A stretch of DNA of 64,000 bases. It comes from Bog-473 sp963721585. GTDB taxonomy: Bacteria; Actinomycetota; Acidimicrobiia; Acidimicrobiales; RAAP-2. Below the pieces are notes generated by a model that saw nothing but the letters and a program-made list of their open reading frames with translations, was not told the DNA's origin and did not search any database. The stretch spans positions 1,302,001 through 1,366,000 of the forward strand of contig CAVRJN010000007.1 of the NCBI GenBank assembly GCA_963721585.1. The letters are read 5' to 3'. Below, piece by piece: positions 8,553-17,684 of this stretch (the first letter of the stretch is position 1; the number at the start of each line of letters is the position of its first letter). A program made the translations under genes and the position numbers.

Positions 8553-11340
8553 GGCAGAACTTGAACTTCTTGCCGCTCCCGCACCAGCAGGGATCGTTGC
8601 GACCGACCTTCTCGTGTTGCTCCTTCACAATGGGCACCAGGGCATCAGGGTCGGGTGCATTGGGCCGCTTGATCTGGGCCTTGGCACCACCTCCCCGCCC
8701 GTTGCCGTTCCCGGTCGCATCCTCGGGCCGAGCCAGCACGGTTGTCTGCCCCGGCACGCTGGCCCCCTGGTCGGCCAGCAAGGCAGGAGCCAACGCCCCG
8801 GTCTCGGCGACGGGGTCCTCGGCGGCGGCATAGACGGCCCTGTCGAGATCGGGCTCTGCCGCCGGCTGCTGAACCGCTTCGACGTGGAGGATGTAGCGGA
8901 GATAGTCGTTATCGATCACCTCCATGAGCTGGCCGAACATGGAGTAGCCCTCCTGCTGCCACGCGTTGAGGGGATCAGCCTGGACGGTCCAGCGCAAGTG
9001 GATGCCGTCCTTGAGGTTGTCCATCTCGGCCAGGTGGTCGCGCCAGCGGGCATCCATGATCTGCAGGTAGACGTCGCGCTCGATCTGGCGCATGGTCTCC
9101 GCGCCACCCGGCATGGCCTCGCCGTGCTTCTCGTAGAAGTCGAGCGCCTCTTCGACGATGGACTCGACCAGGTCCTCCGTCGTGGCGGCCTGCTCGAGGT
9201 CGGCCACACTGAACTTGGTCGCGTAGTACTGGGCCAGCGAGTCGACCAGGCCCTTGAGGTCCCAGTCCTCCTCGAACTCGGTGGGACAATGCTCCGCGAC
9301 GAGCTTCTCCGCCGCACCGGCCAAGAGGTCCTCGGTGTGCTCCTCGAGGTCGTCGCCGTCGATGATCTGCAGCCGGCGCTCGTAAATGACCTTGCGCTGC
9401 TGGTCCATGACCTCGTCGTACTTGAGCGCGTCCTTGCGCATTTCGGCGTTCCGGGCCTCGACGGTGTTCTGCGCCCGCTCGATCGCCTTGGCCACCGTCT
9501 TCGACTCGATCGGCACGTCCTCGGGCAGGGTCCGCCCCATCACCCAGCTCATGGCGCCGGTCGCGAAGAGCCGCAGCAGCTCGTCATCGAGGCTGAGGTA
9601 GAAGCGGCTCTCCCCCGGGTCTCCCTGGCGGCCCGACCGGCCCCGGAGCTGGTTGTCGATCCGCCGGCTCTCGTGGCGCTCGCTGCCCAGCACGTAGAGT
9701 CCGCCGAGCTTGCGCACCTCTTCACCCTCGGCCCGGCAGCGCGCCTCCATGGCGGCCTTGCGGCGCTCCAGCTCCGCCACTCCCTCGTCGCTGTCGATGT
9801 CGACACCCTCGGCCGCCAGCTCGTGCTGGGCGAGCAGCTCGGCATTGCCCCCGAGGATGATGTCGACGCCACGGCCGGCCATGTTGGTGGCCACCGTGAT
9901 CGCACCGCGCCGACCCGCCTGCGCCACGATCTCGGCCTCACGGAAGTGCTGCTTGGCGTTCAGCACGTTGTGCGGCACCCCCCGCTTCTCCAGCAGGCGC
10001 GCCAGCAGCTCGGACTTGGCCACCGAGGCGGTGCCGATCAGCATGGGCTGGCCGAGGTCGTGGCGCTCGACGATGTCGTCGACCACCGCGTTGAACTTGG
10101 CCTCCTCGGACTTGAACACGAGATCGGGCTCGTCGAGCCGTACCATCTCCTTGTTGGTCGGGATAGGCACAACAGGCAAGCCGTAGGTGCCGGCGAACTC
10201 ACCGGCCTCGGTCTCGGCGGTACCCGTCATGCCGGACAACTTGTCGTAGAGGCGGAAATAGTTCTGCAGGGTCACCGTGGCCCAGGTGTGGTTCTCCTCC
10301 TTGATGGCCACGCGCTCCTTGGCTTCGACCGCCTGGTGGAGACCGTCGGACCACCGCCGCCCTTCGAGCGTGCGGCCGGTGAACTCGTCGACGATCTTCA
10401 CCTCGCCGTTCTGCACGAGGTAGTCCTTGTCCCGCTTGTAGAGATCCTTGGCCGTGAGGGCCTTGGTGAGCTGGTGGACGTAGTTGACCGACACGGCGTC
10501 GTAGATGTTCTCGACCCCGACCGCCTGCTCCACCTTCTCGATCCCGGCCTCCAGGGGGATGACCGTCTTTTTCTCCTCGTCCACTTCGTAGTCGACGTCC
10601 CTGGTCAGGCTGCGGGCGATGGCGGCGAACTGGTAGTACAGCTGCGCCGCTTCGTCGGCCGGCCCCGAGATGATCAGCGGCGTGCGTGCCTCGTCGATGA
10701 GAATGGAGTCGACCTCGTCGACGATGGCGAAGACATGCTCGCGCTGCGCCATGAGGTCGCGGCTACGCGTCATGTTGTCGCGCAGGTAATCGAACCCGAA
10801 CTCGCTGTTCGTCCCGTAGGTGATGTCCGCCGCGTAGGCGGCTCGCTTGATGGTGGCGTCGTCGATATCGGAGCCGATCCGCCCCACGGTCAGGCCGAGC
10901 CAGCGGTGGACCCGCCCCATCCATTCGGAGTCACGGGTCGCCAGGTACTCGTTCACCGTCACCATGTGCACCCCGCGCCCGTTGAGGGCGTTGAGGTAGG
11001 CCGGAAGCGTCGAGACGAGTGTCTTGCCCTCCCCCGTCTTCATTTCTGCGATCCAGCCGAAGTGCAAAGCCATGCCACCCATGAGCTGCACGTCGAAGTG
11101 GCGTTGGCCGAGCACCCGCCAGGCCGCCTCGCGCACGACCGCGTAGGACTCGATGAGCAGGTCGTCGAGGGTCTCGCCCTGGTCGAGGCGCTCCTTGAAC
11201 TCCACCGTCTTGTGGGCGAGGGCGTCGTCGCTCAGGCCCTGCATTTCGGGTTCGAGGGCACCGATCAGAGGGACGAGCTCGGCCAGCCTCCTGACCTTCT
11301 TGCCTTCGCCGGCGCGCAGGACCTTCGTGAACACGCTCAT
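8539..11340 (-). CDS. secA: preprotein translocase ATPase SecA
   Basis: SecA drives secretory proteins through SecYEG. The 933-residue protein has Walker A MKTGEGKTLVS, the DEVD-type Walker B VDEVDSILIDEARTPL, the preprotein-binding region, helicase motifs DQQRKVIYERR and GRSGRQGDPGESRFYLS, and a C-terminal linker ending in the zinc motif CWCGSGKKFKFCH, which binds SecB or phospholipid. Length and order match the housekeeping SecA1 rather than the shorter SecA2. It is the first gene of a secA-prfB pair. Confidence 0.96.
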   Translation of the reverse strand: MSVFTKVLRAGEGKKVRRLAELVPLIGALEPEMQGLSDDALAHKTVEFKERLDQGETLDDLLIESYAVVREAAWRVLGQRHFDVQLMGGMALHFGWIAEMKTGEGKTLVSTLPAYLNALNGRGVHMVTVNEYLATRDSEWMGRVHRWLGLTVGRIGSDIDDATIKRAAYAADITYGTNSEFGFDYLRDNMTRSRDLMAQREHVFAIVDEVDSILIDEARTPLIISGPADEAAQLYYQFAAIARSLTRDVDYEVDEEKKTVIPLEAGIEKVEQAVGVENIYDAVSVNYVHQLTKALTAKDLYKRDKDYLVQNGEVKIVDEFTGRTLEGRRWSDGLHQAVEAKERVAIKEENHTWATVTLQNYFRLYDKLSGMTGTAETEAGEFAGTYGLPVVPIPTNKEMVRLDEPDLVFKSEEAKFNAVVDDIVERHDLGQPMLIGTASVAKSELLARLLEKRGVPHNVLNAKQHFREAEIVAQAGRRGAITVATNMAGRGVDIILGGNAELLAQHELAAEGVDIDSDEGVAELERRKAAMEARCRAEGEEVRKLGGLYVLGSERHESRRIDNQLRGRSGRQGDPGESRFYLSLDDELLRLFATGAMSWVMGRTLPEDVPIESKTVAKAIERAQNTVEARNAEMRKDALKYDEVMDQQRKVIYERRLQIIDGDDLEEHTEDLLAGAAEKLVAEHCPTEFEEDWDLKGLVDSLAQYYATKFSVADLEQAATTEDLVESIVEEALDFYEKHGEAMPGGAETMRQIERDVYLQIMDARWRDHLAEMDNLKDGIHLRWTVQADPLNAWQQEGYSMFGQLMEVIDNDYLRYILHVEAVQQPAAEPDLDRAVYAAAEDPVAETGALAPALLADQGASVPGQTTVLARPEDATGNGNGRGGGAKAQIKRPNAPDPDALVPIVKEQHEKVGRNDPCWCGSGKKFKFCHGAA

Positions 11341-12311
11341 GAGGAGACGATCCTACCGGCCGCGACGGGTACGGAGCCGCCGCCGGGCATTCGGATTGAA
11401 AGAGGGCTGCGTGCGGCTGACCTGGTCTTTGACCCCACACTCGCCTGCCGCGAGGGTGACGCGCCGGCACCGGCGGCGCGGCGGCGAGCCGCCACACCCA
11501 ACGGCACCTTGTCGGCGCGCATCGCCTCGTCTCCGCCCGCCTCCGACAGCCGGGGACGCAGCGGGCAGGGCTTACCTCTAAGCCGCACCATGCTCAGCGA
11601 CCACAAGTCGCCTTACGTGGGTCGTTTTGCCTGCGACTGGCCTCGACTTTCAACCACAGACCCGCACGCAGCCCTGCCGCATCCTACGCCCGGGCGGTGC
11701 GACTACTGCCCGGCGACGTCGGAGCGGCCGATCCCGGGCACTCCCGGTGCTGGCGGGTGTGGCGCCCTCGAACACGGTCACGTCGGAGATCATCCACCCC
11801 CCGCCCTTGCCGGAGGGCCTCGAACGCAGTGGGAACAAGTCGCCGGTCTCACGTACCGCTGTGGCGATCATCCCGTCATCGGTGATCGGCGGGGTCAGCC
11901 GCTGAAGGACCGCGGTTGCGTCCGAGAGTCCGCTCGGGGTCCCCAGCCGTCGAGCAATCCCATCGCGGCTCGGGGAGAGAAGCGGCGAGCACCGTCGGAC
12001 CTTGCGGCCGCTGCGCGTGGGGAGTCGCGTCGAGAGGTTCTGCAGAGGATCTACGCGTGGAACGGAGCCCCGGACGGGAAGCACCCAACCCGCATGGCGT
12101 CACGATGGTCTCTCTGACCGCAGTCGCGTTTCTCAACTTTTGTTGTGCAACGTGGAGTGCCGCTCTCCTTCACCTCCCGTGTGATGTTTTCTCAACCCCT
12201 GTTCTGGATATATCGATTGGAGAGACATGGATAGGTCCTGACAGGCGGACAGAATGTGAACTGCCTCCTGGGTGTGAGGGGAACAGACGGAGGGGGGAGG
12301 GACGAGATCAG
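11341..12311. other. 970-bp intergenic region between secA and the sigma factor gene
   Basis: Divergent promoters for secA and the ECF sigma gene must lie here. A minus-strand open frame at 11650-12084 (144 codons) has a mildly protein-like middle (around ITDDGMIATAVRETGDLF) but no recognisable domain and an Arg-rich end, so it is not called. No RNA gene was identified. An AT-richer stretch at 12190-12240 near TTGTTGTGCAACG/GGATATATCGATTGG could hold the sigma gene promoter. Confidence 0.5.
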
Positions 12312-13787
12312 TTGGCGCTCCGCGAACAAGAGCTGACCGGCCTCTGCGACGATGTCGATCTCGACCGCGACCGCGCGCTCGTCGAGCGGTGCCAGGCCGG
12401 TGATTCCGCGGCGTTTGGAAACCTCTACGCGCGCTATTACGAGCGGCTCCTCCGCTTCTGCCTCCGCCGGCTGAACGACCGACACGAGGCCGAGGACGCG
12501 GTGCAGGAGGCATTTGCCCGCGCGTGGAAGGCGCTGCCGCGCTTCGCCGGCGAGCGGCGCTTCTATCCCTGGCTCACCGTGATCGCCGGAAACATCTGCA
12601 CCGACATGCTGCGCCGTCGCTCGCGCAGCATGCCCACCGACGACATAGAGCTCGCTGTCCAGCGTCCAGTAGGCGTCGTCGGCGAGGACACCTCCGAAGA
12701 GCTCGTCCTGGCAGCAGTCGACGGTGAGCTGGTCAACCGCGCGCTCGGCCGCCTGTCGACGCGCCACCGCCATGTACTTGCGATGCGCGAGGGATCGGGT
12801 TGGACGTACCAGCAGATCGCCGATCACGAGGGCGTCGAGATCGGGACCATCGAAACGCTCCTCTGGCGGGCCCGCCAGGCCCTCAAGCGCGAGTTTGCCG
12901 TCGTCTCCGATTCAGGAGAAGCGCTGGCTGGTTTCCTCGTTGCCACCGGTGCACTCATCCGCCGCACCGTCTTGCGAGCGGCGCATCGCGGTGCGACCGT
13001 GCACCACAGCAGCGGTGGCGGGTCGGGAGCGGTGCGCAGCGCCGTCGCGGGTGTCGCCGTCACGGGTGTCGCCGTCACCGCCGCCTTCATTGCGCCGCAC
13101 GCTCTCTCGCGCGCCCCGGGCGGCGATGCATCGGTGCCCGGGCCGGCCCTGGCCGCTCCGCCGTTCGCCCTGGGCTCCACTCAGTTCAATGCGGCGCGCG
13201 TCGGCAGCTCAACGGCCGCGCCGGCCCTCGGCGGCACGACTGGCGGACAGGACGGTGGGTCGACTCCCGGCGGTGCGGCGTCCGGGAACAGCGGGTCGCC
13301 CTCGCAGAACAAGGGTTCCGCAAACGCCGGAAGCGGGTCTACTTCGCTCCCGGGCGGCGCCCTTGCACGTGGGTCGTCGTCAGGCAGCAACGGTGTCACG
13401 GGCGGGCTCGATGCGGCTGCTGGCCGCTTGAACACCGCCGTGAGTGGAGCGACCGCTGGGCTCGGACAGACCATCTGTGGCGTCACGGCCGGCGTCGGCA
13501 AGACGGTGAGTGGCGTGACGGGCGGCGTCGGCAAGACGGCGAGCGGCGTGACGGGCACGGTAGGAAGCGTGGTGGGCGGGCTGAGCGGCACGCCCGGGAG
13601 CGTCGCGAGCGGTGTCAACGGGCTGACGCAGGCCATCGGGTTGGGGACCGTCCTCTCGGGGACGGCGGGCTCGGGATCGCCTGGCTCAGCTCCTTCCACG
13701 GCCACCACCACAACAACGACGACGAACCCGGTGCAAGGCGTTCTCGGTGGAACGACCAAGACCGTGGGCGGCCTGCTCGGAGGGTAG
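12312..13787 (+). CDS. ECF sigma factor with fused transmembrane segment and low-complexity C-terminal tail
   Basis: From the TTG at 12312 (preceded by GGAGGGGGGAGGG about 15 bases upstream) the product has 491 residues. Residues about 20-105 are sigma region 2 (LVERCQAGDSAAFGNLYARY, EDAVQEAFARAWK, YPWLTVIAGNICTDMLRRR) and about 130-195 region 4 (ALGRLSTRHRHVLAMREGSG, TYQQIADHEGV, RARQALKRE). Residues 241-262 form one hydrophobic helix. The last 220 residues are Gly/Ser/Thr-rich with imperfect repeats of the VTGGVGKT-SGVTG type and a Thr run. The order suggests a membrane-tethered sigma factor whose tail lies outside the cell. No separate anti-sigma gene is adjacent. Confidence 0.8.
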   Translation: MALREQELTGLCDDVDLDRDRALVERCQAGDSAAFGNLYARYYERLLRFCLRRLNDRHEAEDAVQEAFARAWKALPRFAGERRFYPWLTVIAGNICTDMLRRRSRSMPTDDIELAVQRPVGVVGEDTSEELVLAAVDGELVNRALGRLSTRHRHVLAMREGSGWTYQQIADHEGVEIGTIETLLWRARQALKREFAVVSDSGEALAGFLVATGALIRRTVLRAAHRGATVHHSSGGGSGAVRSAVAGVAVTGVAVTAAFIAPHALSRAPGGDASVPGPALAAPPFALGSTQFNAARVGSSTAAPALGGTTGGQDGGSTPGGAASGNSGSPSQNKGSANAGSGSTSLPGGALARGSSSGSNGVTGGLDAAAGRLNTAVSGATAGLGQTICGVTAGVGKTVSGVTGGVGKTASGVTGTVGSVVGGLSGTPGSVASGVNGLTQAIGLGTVLSGTAGSGSPGSAPSTATTTTTTTNPVQGVLGGTTKTVGGLLGG

Positions 13788-13944
13788 CTGGAGCACCTTT
13801 CCCCGACCTTGGCGCATGCCCGGGCCCCGGAACCGGCCGCCCCGCCCGCCGTCCCATCGGCATGGAAAGGGACGGCGCACGCGGTCGGGGACGCCATCCG
13901 TTACATCGAGGGTGATATGGCGGCCTGATTGACGCGCAACGAGA

Positions 13945-13990
13945 AACGCCGCCGGCTCCGGGGTGGTGCGCTCCCGGAACCAGCGGCGTT
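13945..13990. terminator. hairpin between convergent sigma and glnA genes
   Basis: An 18-bp stem with two mismatches: left arm 13945-13962 (AACGCCGCCGGCTCCGGG), right arm 13973-13990, loop of ten bases. It lies between two convergent genes and could end both transcripts. No long T-run follows on either side, so intrinsic termination is likely but not certain. Confidence 0.55.
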
Positions 13991-14006
13991 CCCGATCAGG
14001 TGCAGC

Positions 14007-15017
14007 TCAGTCGCCGGCGGCGGCCCCGCAGACTGTCTCGACCATCAGACCGCTCACCACGTAGGGGTCCATGTTGGCGTTCGGCCGACGGTCTTCCAGC
14101 CAGCCCTTCTTGTTCTTCGCCACCGCCCACGGGATCCGGATGGAGGCCCCACGGTCGGAGGTGCCGTAGCTGAACTGCGAGAAGTGCGCCGTCTCGTGCG
14201 CGCCCGTCAGGCGGCTCTCGATGCCGATGCCGTAGTTGGTCACGTGCTCCTCGACCCGCTTCCCGAGGGCCTCACAGCCGGCGATGATGGCGTCCCAGCC
14301 GCCGTCCTCCCGCATGGCCTTGGTGGAGAAGTTCGTGTGCGCTCCGGCGCCGTTCCAGTCCCCGAGCACGGGCTTGGGCTCCAGAGTTGCGAAAACGTCG
14401 AAGTCCTCGGCGATACGGAACAGCAGCCACCGCGCCGTCCACAGCTGGTCGCCGATGAGCGGCGGCGGAAGGACCCCGATCTGAAACTCCCACTGGCCCA
14501 TCATCACCTCGGCGTTGGTGCCCTCGATCCCGAGGCCGGCCTTCAGACAGGCGGCCGTGTGGCGCTCGACGATCTCACGACCGGGCATCTTGTCGCCGCC
14601 GACACCGCAGTAATACGGGCCCTGAGGCGCGGGGAAGCCTGCTTCGGGCCAGCCCAATGGACGCCCGTACTGGAAGAAGGTGTACTCCTGCTCGATCCCG
14701 AACCAGGGCTCCTGATCGGCGTACTTCTCCGCCAGCTCGGCGGACTTCCGCCGGGTGTTCGTGCTGTGCGGCGTCATGTCGGGGTGCAGGACCTCGCACA
14801 TGACGAGCTTGTCGCCATCGGCCCGCAGGGGGTCGGGGCACACGAAGACGGGTTGGAGAACGCAGTCGGAGTCGTTGCCTTCGGCCTGGTTCGTGCTGGA
14901 GCCGTCGAAGCCCCAGATCCCCGGTTCCTTGCCCTCCTCGACGATCCTTGTCTTGCTCCGGAGGAGCGGGGTCGGCTCCGTCCCGTCGATCCAGATGTAC
15001 TCGGCCTGGTAGCTCAT
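14007..15017 (-). CDS. glnII: glutamine synthetase type II (eukaryotic-like)
   Basis: Makes glutamine from glutamate, ammonia and ATP. At 336 residues it is the short GSII form, not the about 470-residue GSI. Diagnostic segments are WGFDGSSTNQAEGNDSD near residues 35-50, QWEFQIG, and NGAGAHTNFSTKAMREDGG, all close to eukaryotic and rhizobial/actinobacterial GSII. The GSI adenylylation site is absent, as expected for this type. The ATG at 15017 follows GGGAGAAC. It stands alone; a GSI gene is presumably elsewhere. Confidence 0.94.
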   Translation of the reverse strand: MSYQAEYIWIDGTEPTPLLRSKTRIVEEGKEPGIWGFDGSSTNQAEGNDSDCVLQPVFVCPDPLRADGDKLVMCEVLHPDMTPHSTNTRRKSAELAEKYADQEPWFGIEQEYTFFQYGRPLGWPEAGFPAPQGPYYCGVGGDKMPGREIVERHTAACLKAGLGIEGTNAEVMMGQWEFQIGVLPPPLIGDQLWTARWLLFRIAEDFDVFATLEPKPVLGDWNGAGAHTNFSTKAMREDGGWDAIIAGCEALGKRVEEHVTNYGIGIESRLTGAHETAHFSQFSYGTSDRGASIRIPWAVAKNKKGWLEDRRPNANMDPYVVSGLMVETVCGAAAGD

Positions 15018-15608
15018 GAGTTCTCCCGTGTTCCCCTTCTTCTCCGTGGTCTAGGTACTGGGGCGGGGAATCCCGGCCCTTGCGGACCCGACCTGCCGCA
15101 CCCGCGTTGCGGTTGTCAGTCTCTTCGGACCCTATTTCGCCGCCGTATCCGTTATGTGAACCGAAGATGAAATCCTGCTGGGGAGGCTCGGGTCCGTCGG
15201 TGGGTCGAACGGATATCGGGGACGACCAACGGGGTCTCGGCGCATCCTCAATCCCCATTCTACAAGGGTCCGCGTCGAGGGCCTCGCCGGCGACGAGCCT
15301 GGCGCCGGGAAGCCTGCCTGTCCGGGTCCTGGACACGGTGCCTCCCGTTCCCGTTCCCGTTCCCCTGGGTCCCCGACGCGACCCGGACCCTGGGTCGATC
15401 GCTCCCGTTCGGGTCCGACCCGGCTGATGGTTCCGGTGGAGAGAGGGCGAGAGCACGAGTCCGGAACCCGGACACCAGTGGTCGGCAGAGCGCGACGGAG
15501 GGCCGGATCTCGTGATTCCGGCCCTCCGGGGTCACACCGACACGAAGCGGCCGCCCGACGACGGCGGGTGCCGTCACAGACTTCCCTGCGGTCCGCTCAA
15601 ACGACAGC
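15018..15608. other. 590-bp region upstream of glnII, no gene
   Basis: Holds the glnII promoter region and then very GC-rich sequence. Notable is three copies of CCCGTT in tandem at 15346-15363 followed by related CGGGT/ACCCG words to 15425, which can pair with each other. Open frames are Arg/Pro-rich shadows. No RNA gene recognised. Confidence 0.5.
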
Positions 15609-15638
15609 GGGCTGGGCCGGCGAATGCCGGCCCAGCCC
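15609..15638 (-). terminator. intrinsic-type terminator after the Flp pilin gene
   Basis: A perfect 13-bp stem GGGCTGGGCCGGC / GCCGGCCCAGCCC with a 4-base loop (15622-15625), about 32 bases beyond the pilin stop on the minus strand. The stem is strong but the following minus-strand sequence is only weakly T-rich. Confidence 0.7.
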
Positions 15639-15670
15639 GGTCATCCCGTTAGGGAAGGGGGAATATTCCC

Positions 15671-15910
15671 TTAGGGAGTTGCGTTGCAGTCCGAACTGGC
15701 CAGAGTGTTGACGCAGTTGCTTGCGTGGCCGAACAGGTTGGCGATACCGCCACCCAGCAGGCCCACTGCGACGACAGCGACCACGGCGATCAGTCCCACC
15801 AGCAGTGCGTACTCCACCATGGATGCGCCGCGCTCGGTCCGAGCACGCTCGAGCATGGTGCTGTGGGCACCACGTACCGCGACGAATGCGTTCAGAAACA
15901 GCTCAACCAT
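15671..15910 (-). CDS. flp: Flp-type pilin subunit
   Basis: The major subunit of Flp/Tad pili. 79 residues: a polar leader ending in RTERGAS, then MVEYALLVGLIAVVAVVAVGLLGG, the classic Flp hydrophobic core with the Glu at position +5 after the prepilin cleavage site (predicted after Gly in RGA). The C-terminus has two cysteines (NCVNTLASSDC) that may form a loop. A strong terminator follows and its own promoter region lies upstream, as expected for a highly expressed subunit next to its assembly genes. Confidence 0.92.
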   Translation of the reverse strand: MVELFLNAFVAVRGAHSTMLERARTERGASMVEYALLVGLIAVVAVVAVGLLGGGIANLFGHASNCVNTLASSDCNATP

Positions 15911-16005
15911 TCTTCCATTCCCCTCTCTCGCCCCATCAGTGCCGAGCGGTTACCCGAACCAAGTGGAGTCCCACAGACATTTTCCGTGATCGCTCCGGCG
16001 CACTC

Positions 16006-16026
16006 CATAGGCTTTATGGACCAATT
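16006..16026 (-). promoter_or_regulatory. shared Flp-locus motif upstream of flp
   Basis: On the minus strand this reads AATTGGTC-N7-CCTATG. The same spaced motif occurs in both directions between cpaB and tadE (22410-22486). It lies 96 bases before the pilin start. Probably a regulator site or promoter element common to the pilus transcripts; the binding factor is unknown. Confidence 0.55.
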
Positions 16027-16058
16027 GCGCCGGCCGTCGCGACCTCGCAGCGGGGCTT

Positions 16059-16526
16059 CTACTCGATGGTCACCAACCCCATGACAACGGCGCGCACGAG
16101 CGCGTGCGTACGGTTCGTCACGTCGAGCTTCTGGAAGATTGCAGCCAAATGATTCTTTGTGGTCTTGGGGCTGATGTACAGGCGCTGCGAGATCTCGCCG
16201 TTCGTGGCGCCCTCGGCGAGTAGCTGCAGCACCTCGAGTTCCCGCTGCGTCAGAGACCACGGCCCCCACTGTCGATCCTCTTGTCGCGACTGGGTCGAGA
16301 CATCGGGATCGCGATAGTCCTGGTCCGCCTCGACCTCGACCTCAATGTCGTGGCGCGTGAGCGTCGCCCGCGCCCCGGGCAGGCTCTCACCACGGTGCAC
16401 CGTGGTGCACACCGAGGGCCCGGAGACAGAGATGCGCGTGTAGGAACCCCATCCGATTCCGCTTGCGATCTCAACGGCAGCTGACGGCTGTGCGGCCGGC
16501 CACAGGATCGAGGCTGTGTTTGCCAT
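16059..16526 (-). CDS. LuxR-type DNA-binding regulator within the Flp locus
   Basis: 155 residues. The C-terminal 65 residues are a LuxR/GerE helix-turn-helix (LTQRELEVLQLLAEGATNGE, ISQRLYISPKTTKNHLAAI, FQKLDVTNRTHALVRAV). The first 80 residues match no receiver domain: no phospho-acceptor Asp pattern is evident, so it is not a standard response regulator. Its position between the pilin and tadC genes, same strand, suggests it controls pilus expression, perhaps through the shared motif. Target and signal are inference. Confidence 0.82.
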   Translation of the reverse strand: MANTASILWPAAQPSAAVEIASGIGWGSYTRISVSGPSVCTTVHRGESLPGARATLTRHDIEVEVEADQDYRDPDVSTQSRQEDRQWGPWSLTQRELEVLQLLAEGATNGEISQRLYISPKTTKNHLAAIFQKLDVTNRTHALVRAVVMGLVTIE

Positions 16527-16716
16527 TCCTCCCCCTCATTCCACACCGACCTGCGCTGTGCCTTGCGCTGTGGCGTGACTCCATTTCCACCGCAGGACGG
16601 CGGAAACTCCCAGGTCATTGTATGCTTTTGGGAATCAAGCGACAGTCGCATCTCCGTTGCCGCCGGGGTGCGGACTGCAGACGAAGAACAATTCTCTCCC
16701 CTGCGACAGCGACGGC

Positions 16717-17665
16717 TCAAGCTCCGTGGAAGGCGTGCTTGATGGGACCGACGATGGGACCGAGGACGATGATCATGATCGCCGGCAAGAAACACAGTGC
16801 GAGCGGAAACAGAATCTTCACCGGCACTTTGGCCGCCTTCTCCCGCGCGCGCTGACGTCGCTTGTCGCGCATCTCATCGGCCTGAGCCTCCAGGACTCGG
16901 CCGATCGGCAGACCGAGCGCGTCTGCCTGAGACAGCACGACCGAAAACGTGATCAAGTCGTCGATGTCGGTCCGCAACTTCAAGTTGTTCGAGCGCGTCA
17001 TGTCGCGAGAGTCCGAGTTCCATCTCTCGAAGCGTCAAGCGCAATTCGTCGCAGACCGGTGATTCGAAGCGCGCGCACGACACCTGCATCGCCTGCTCCA
17101 AGCCAAGTCCGGCCGCCACTGAGATCGTCATGAGGTCGAGCAGGTCGGGAAGGTCATTGGTGACCCGCGCGCGCCGCTCCTTGATCCGGCGTCGTAGCCA
17201 CCAGCTGGGCGCCAGGCCACCGACTATCGGCAAGAAGAAGAGCATCGCCACGCCGATCTTGACGCTGACGATCCCGCTCACGAGACACACGACTCCAAGG
17301 CTGATACCGAGAAGAGTTGAACCCATCTGGATGGCCACGAACTCCTCCGCCCGCACCGATCCGGTCAGGCCCGCTTTCAGGAGGTCGGCGTGGACGCGGT
17401 CCACCTCACTCGACGGATAGAGGCGAGACAGGGCGTTCCGAAAACCGCGAGCGGCGGGACCGAAGATGCGGTTGACCAGGGGTTCCTGCACGCGTTCGAC
17501 GGTCGGTGCCGCCTCCGCGTACAACTCGGCCTCCGAGCCGAGGGATCGCATGAAATCGATCCGGCTTGCGGTCTTGTGTGATCGCCAGGCCGCAGCCGCC
17601 ACGCCGGCGAGGCCCATCGCCATCAAGGTAATGCCGACCAACGGAACGAAGAATGATGCGCTCAC
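16717..17665 (-). CDS. tadC: type II/IV secretion system membrane protein TadC, frame-shifted
   Basis: TadC and TadB form the inner-membrane platform of the Flp pilus machine. The first frame (from 17665) has an N-terminal helix, then two helices around IQMGSTLLGISLGVVCLVSG and AMLFFLPIVGGLAPSWWLRR, then NDLPDLLDLMTISVAAGLGL and ELRLTLREMELGLSRHDALE. It leaves frame near 16975; a second frame continues RTDIDDLITFSVVLSQADAL and ends with the last membrane helix FPLALCFLPAIMIIVLGPIV. Dropping one base in GAAGTTGCGG joins them seamlessly. Combined length (about 315) fits TadC. Confidence 0.85.
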
Positions 17666-17684
17666 GAGACCCCTCCCCTTTGCC

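Noticed and set aside
11650..12084. Minus-strand 144-codon frame with a partly protein-like middle
   Set aside because: No family, Arg-rich ends, no ribosome site seen. Mentioned in the intergenic entry only.
7969..12117. A 1382-codon plus-strand open frame opposite secA and prfB
   Set aside because: It is the antisense of two clear genes; long open antisense frames are usual in high-GC DNA. Its residues show no domain.
15340..15425. Tandem CCCGTT words as a CRISPR-like or regulatory array
   Set aside because: Units are six bases with no spacers; simple sequence repeat in GC-rich DNA.
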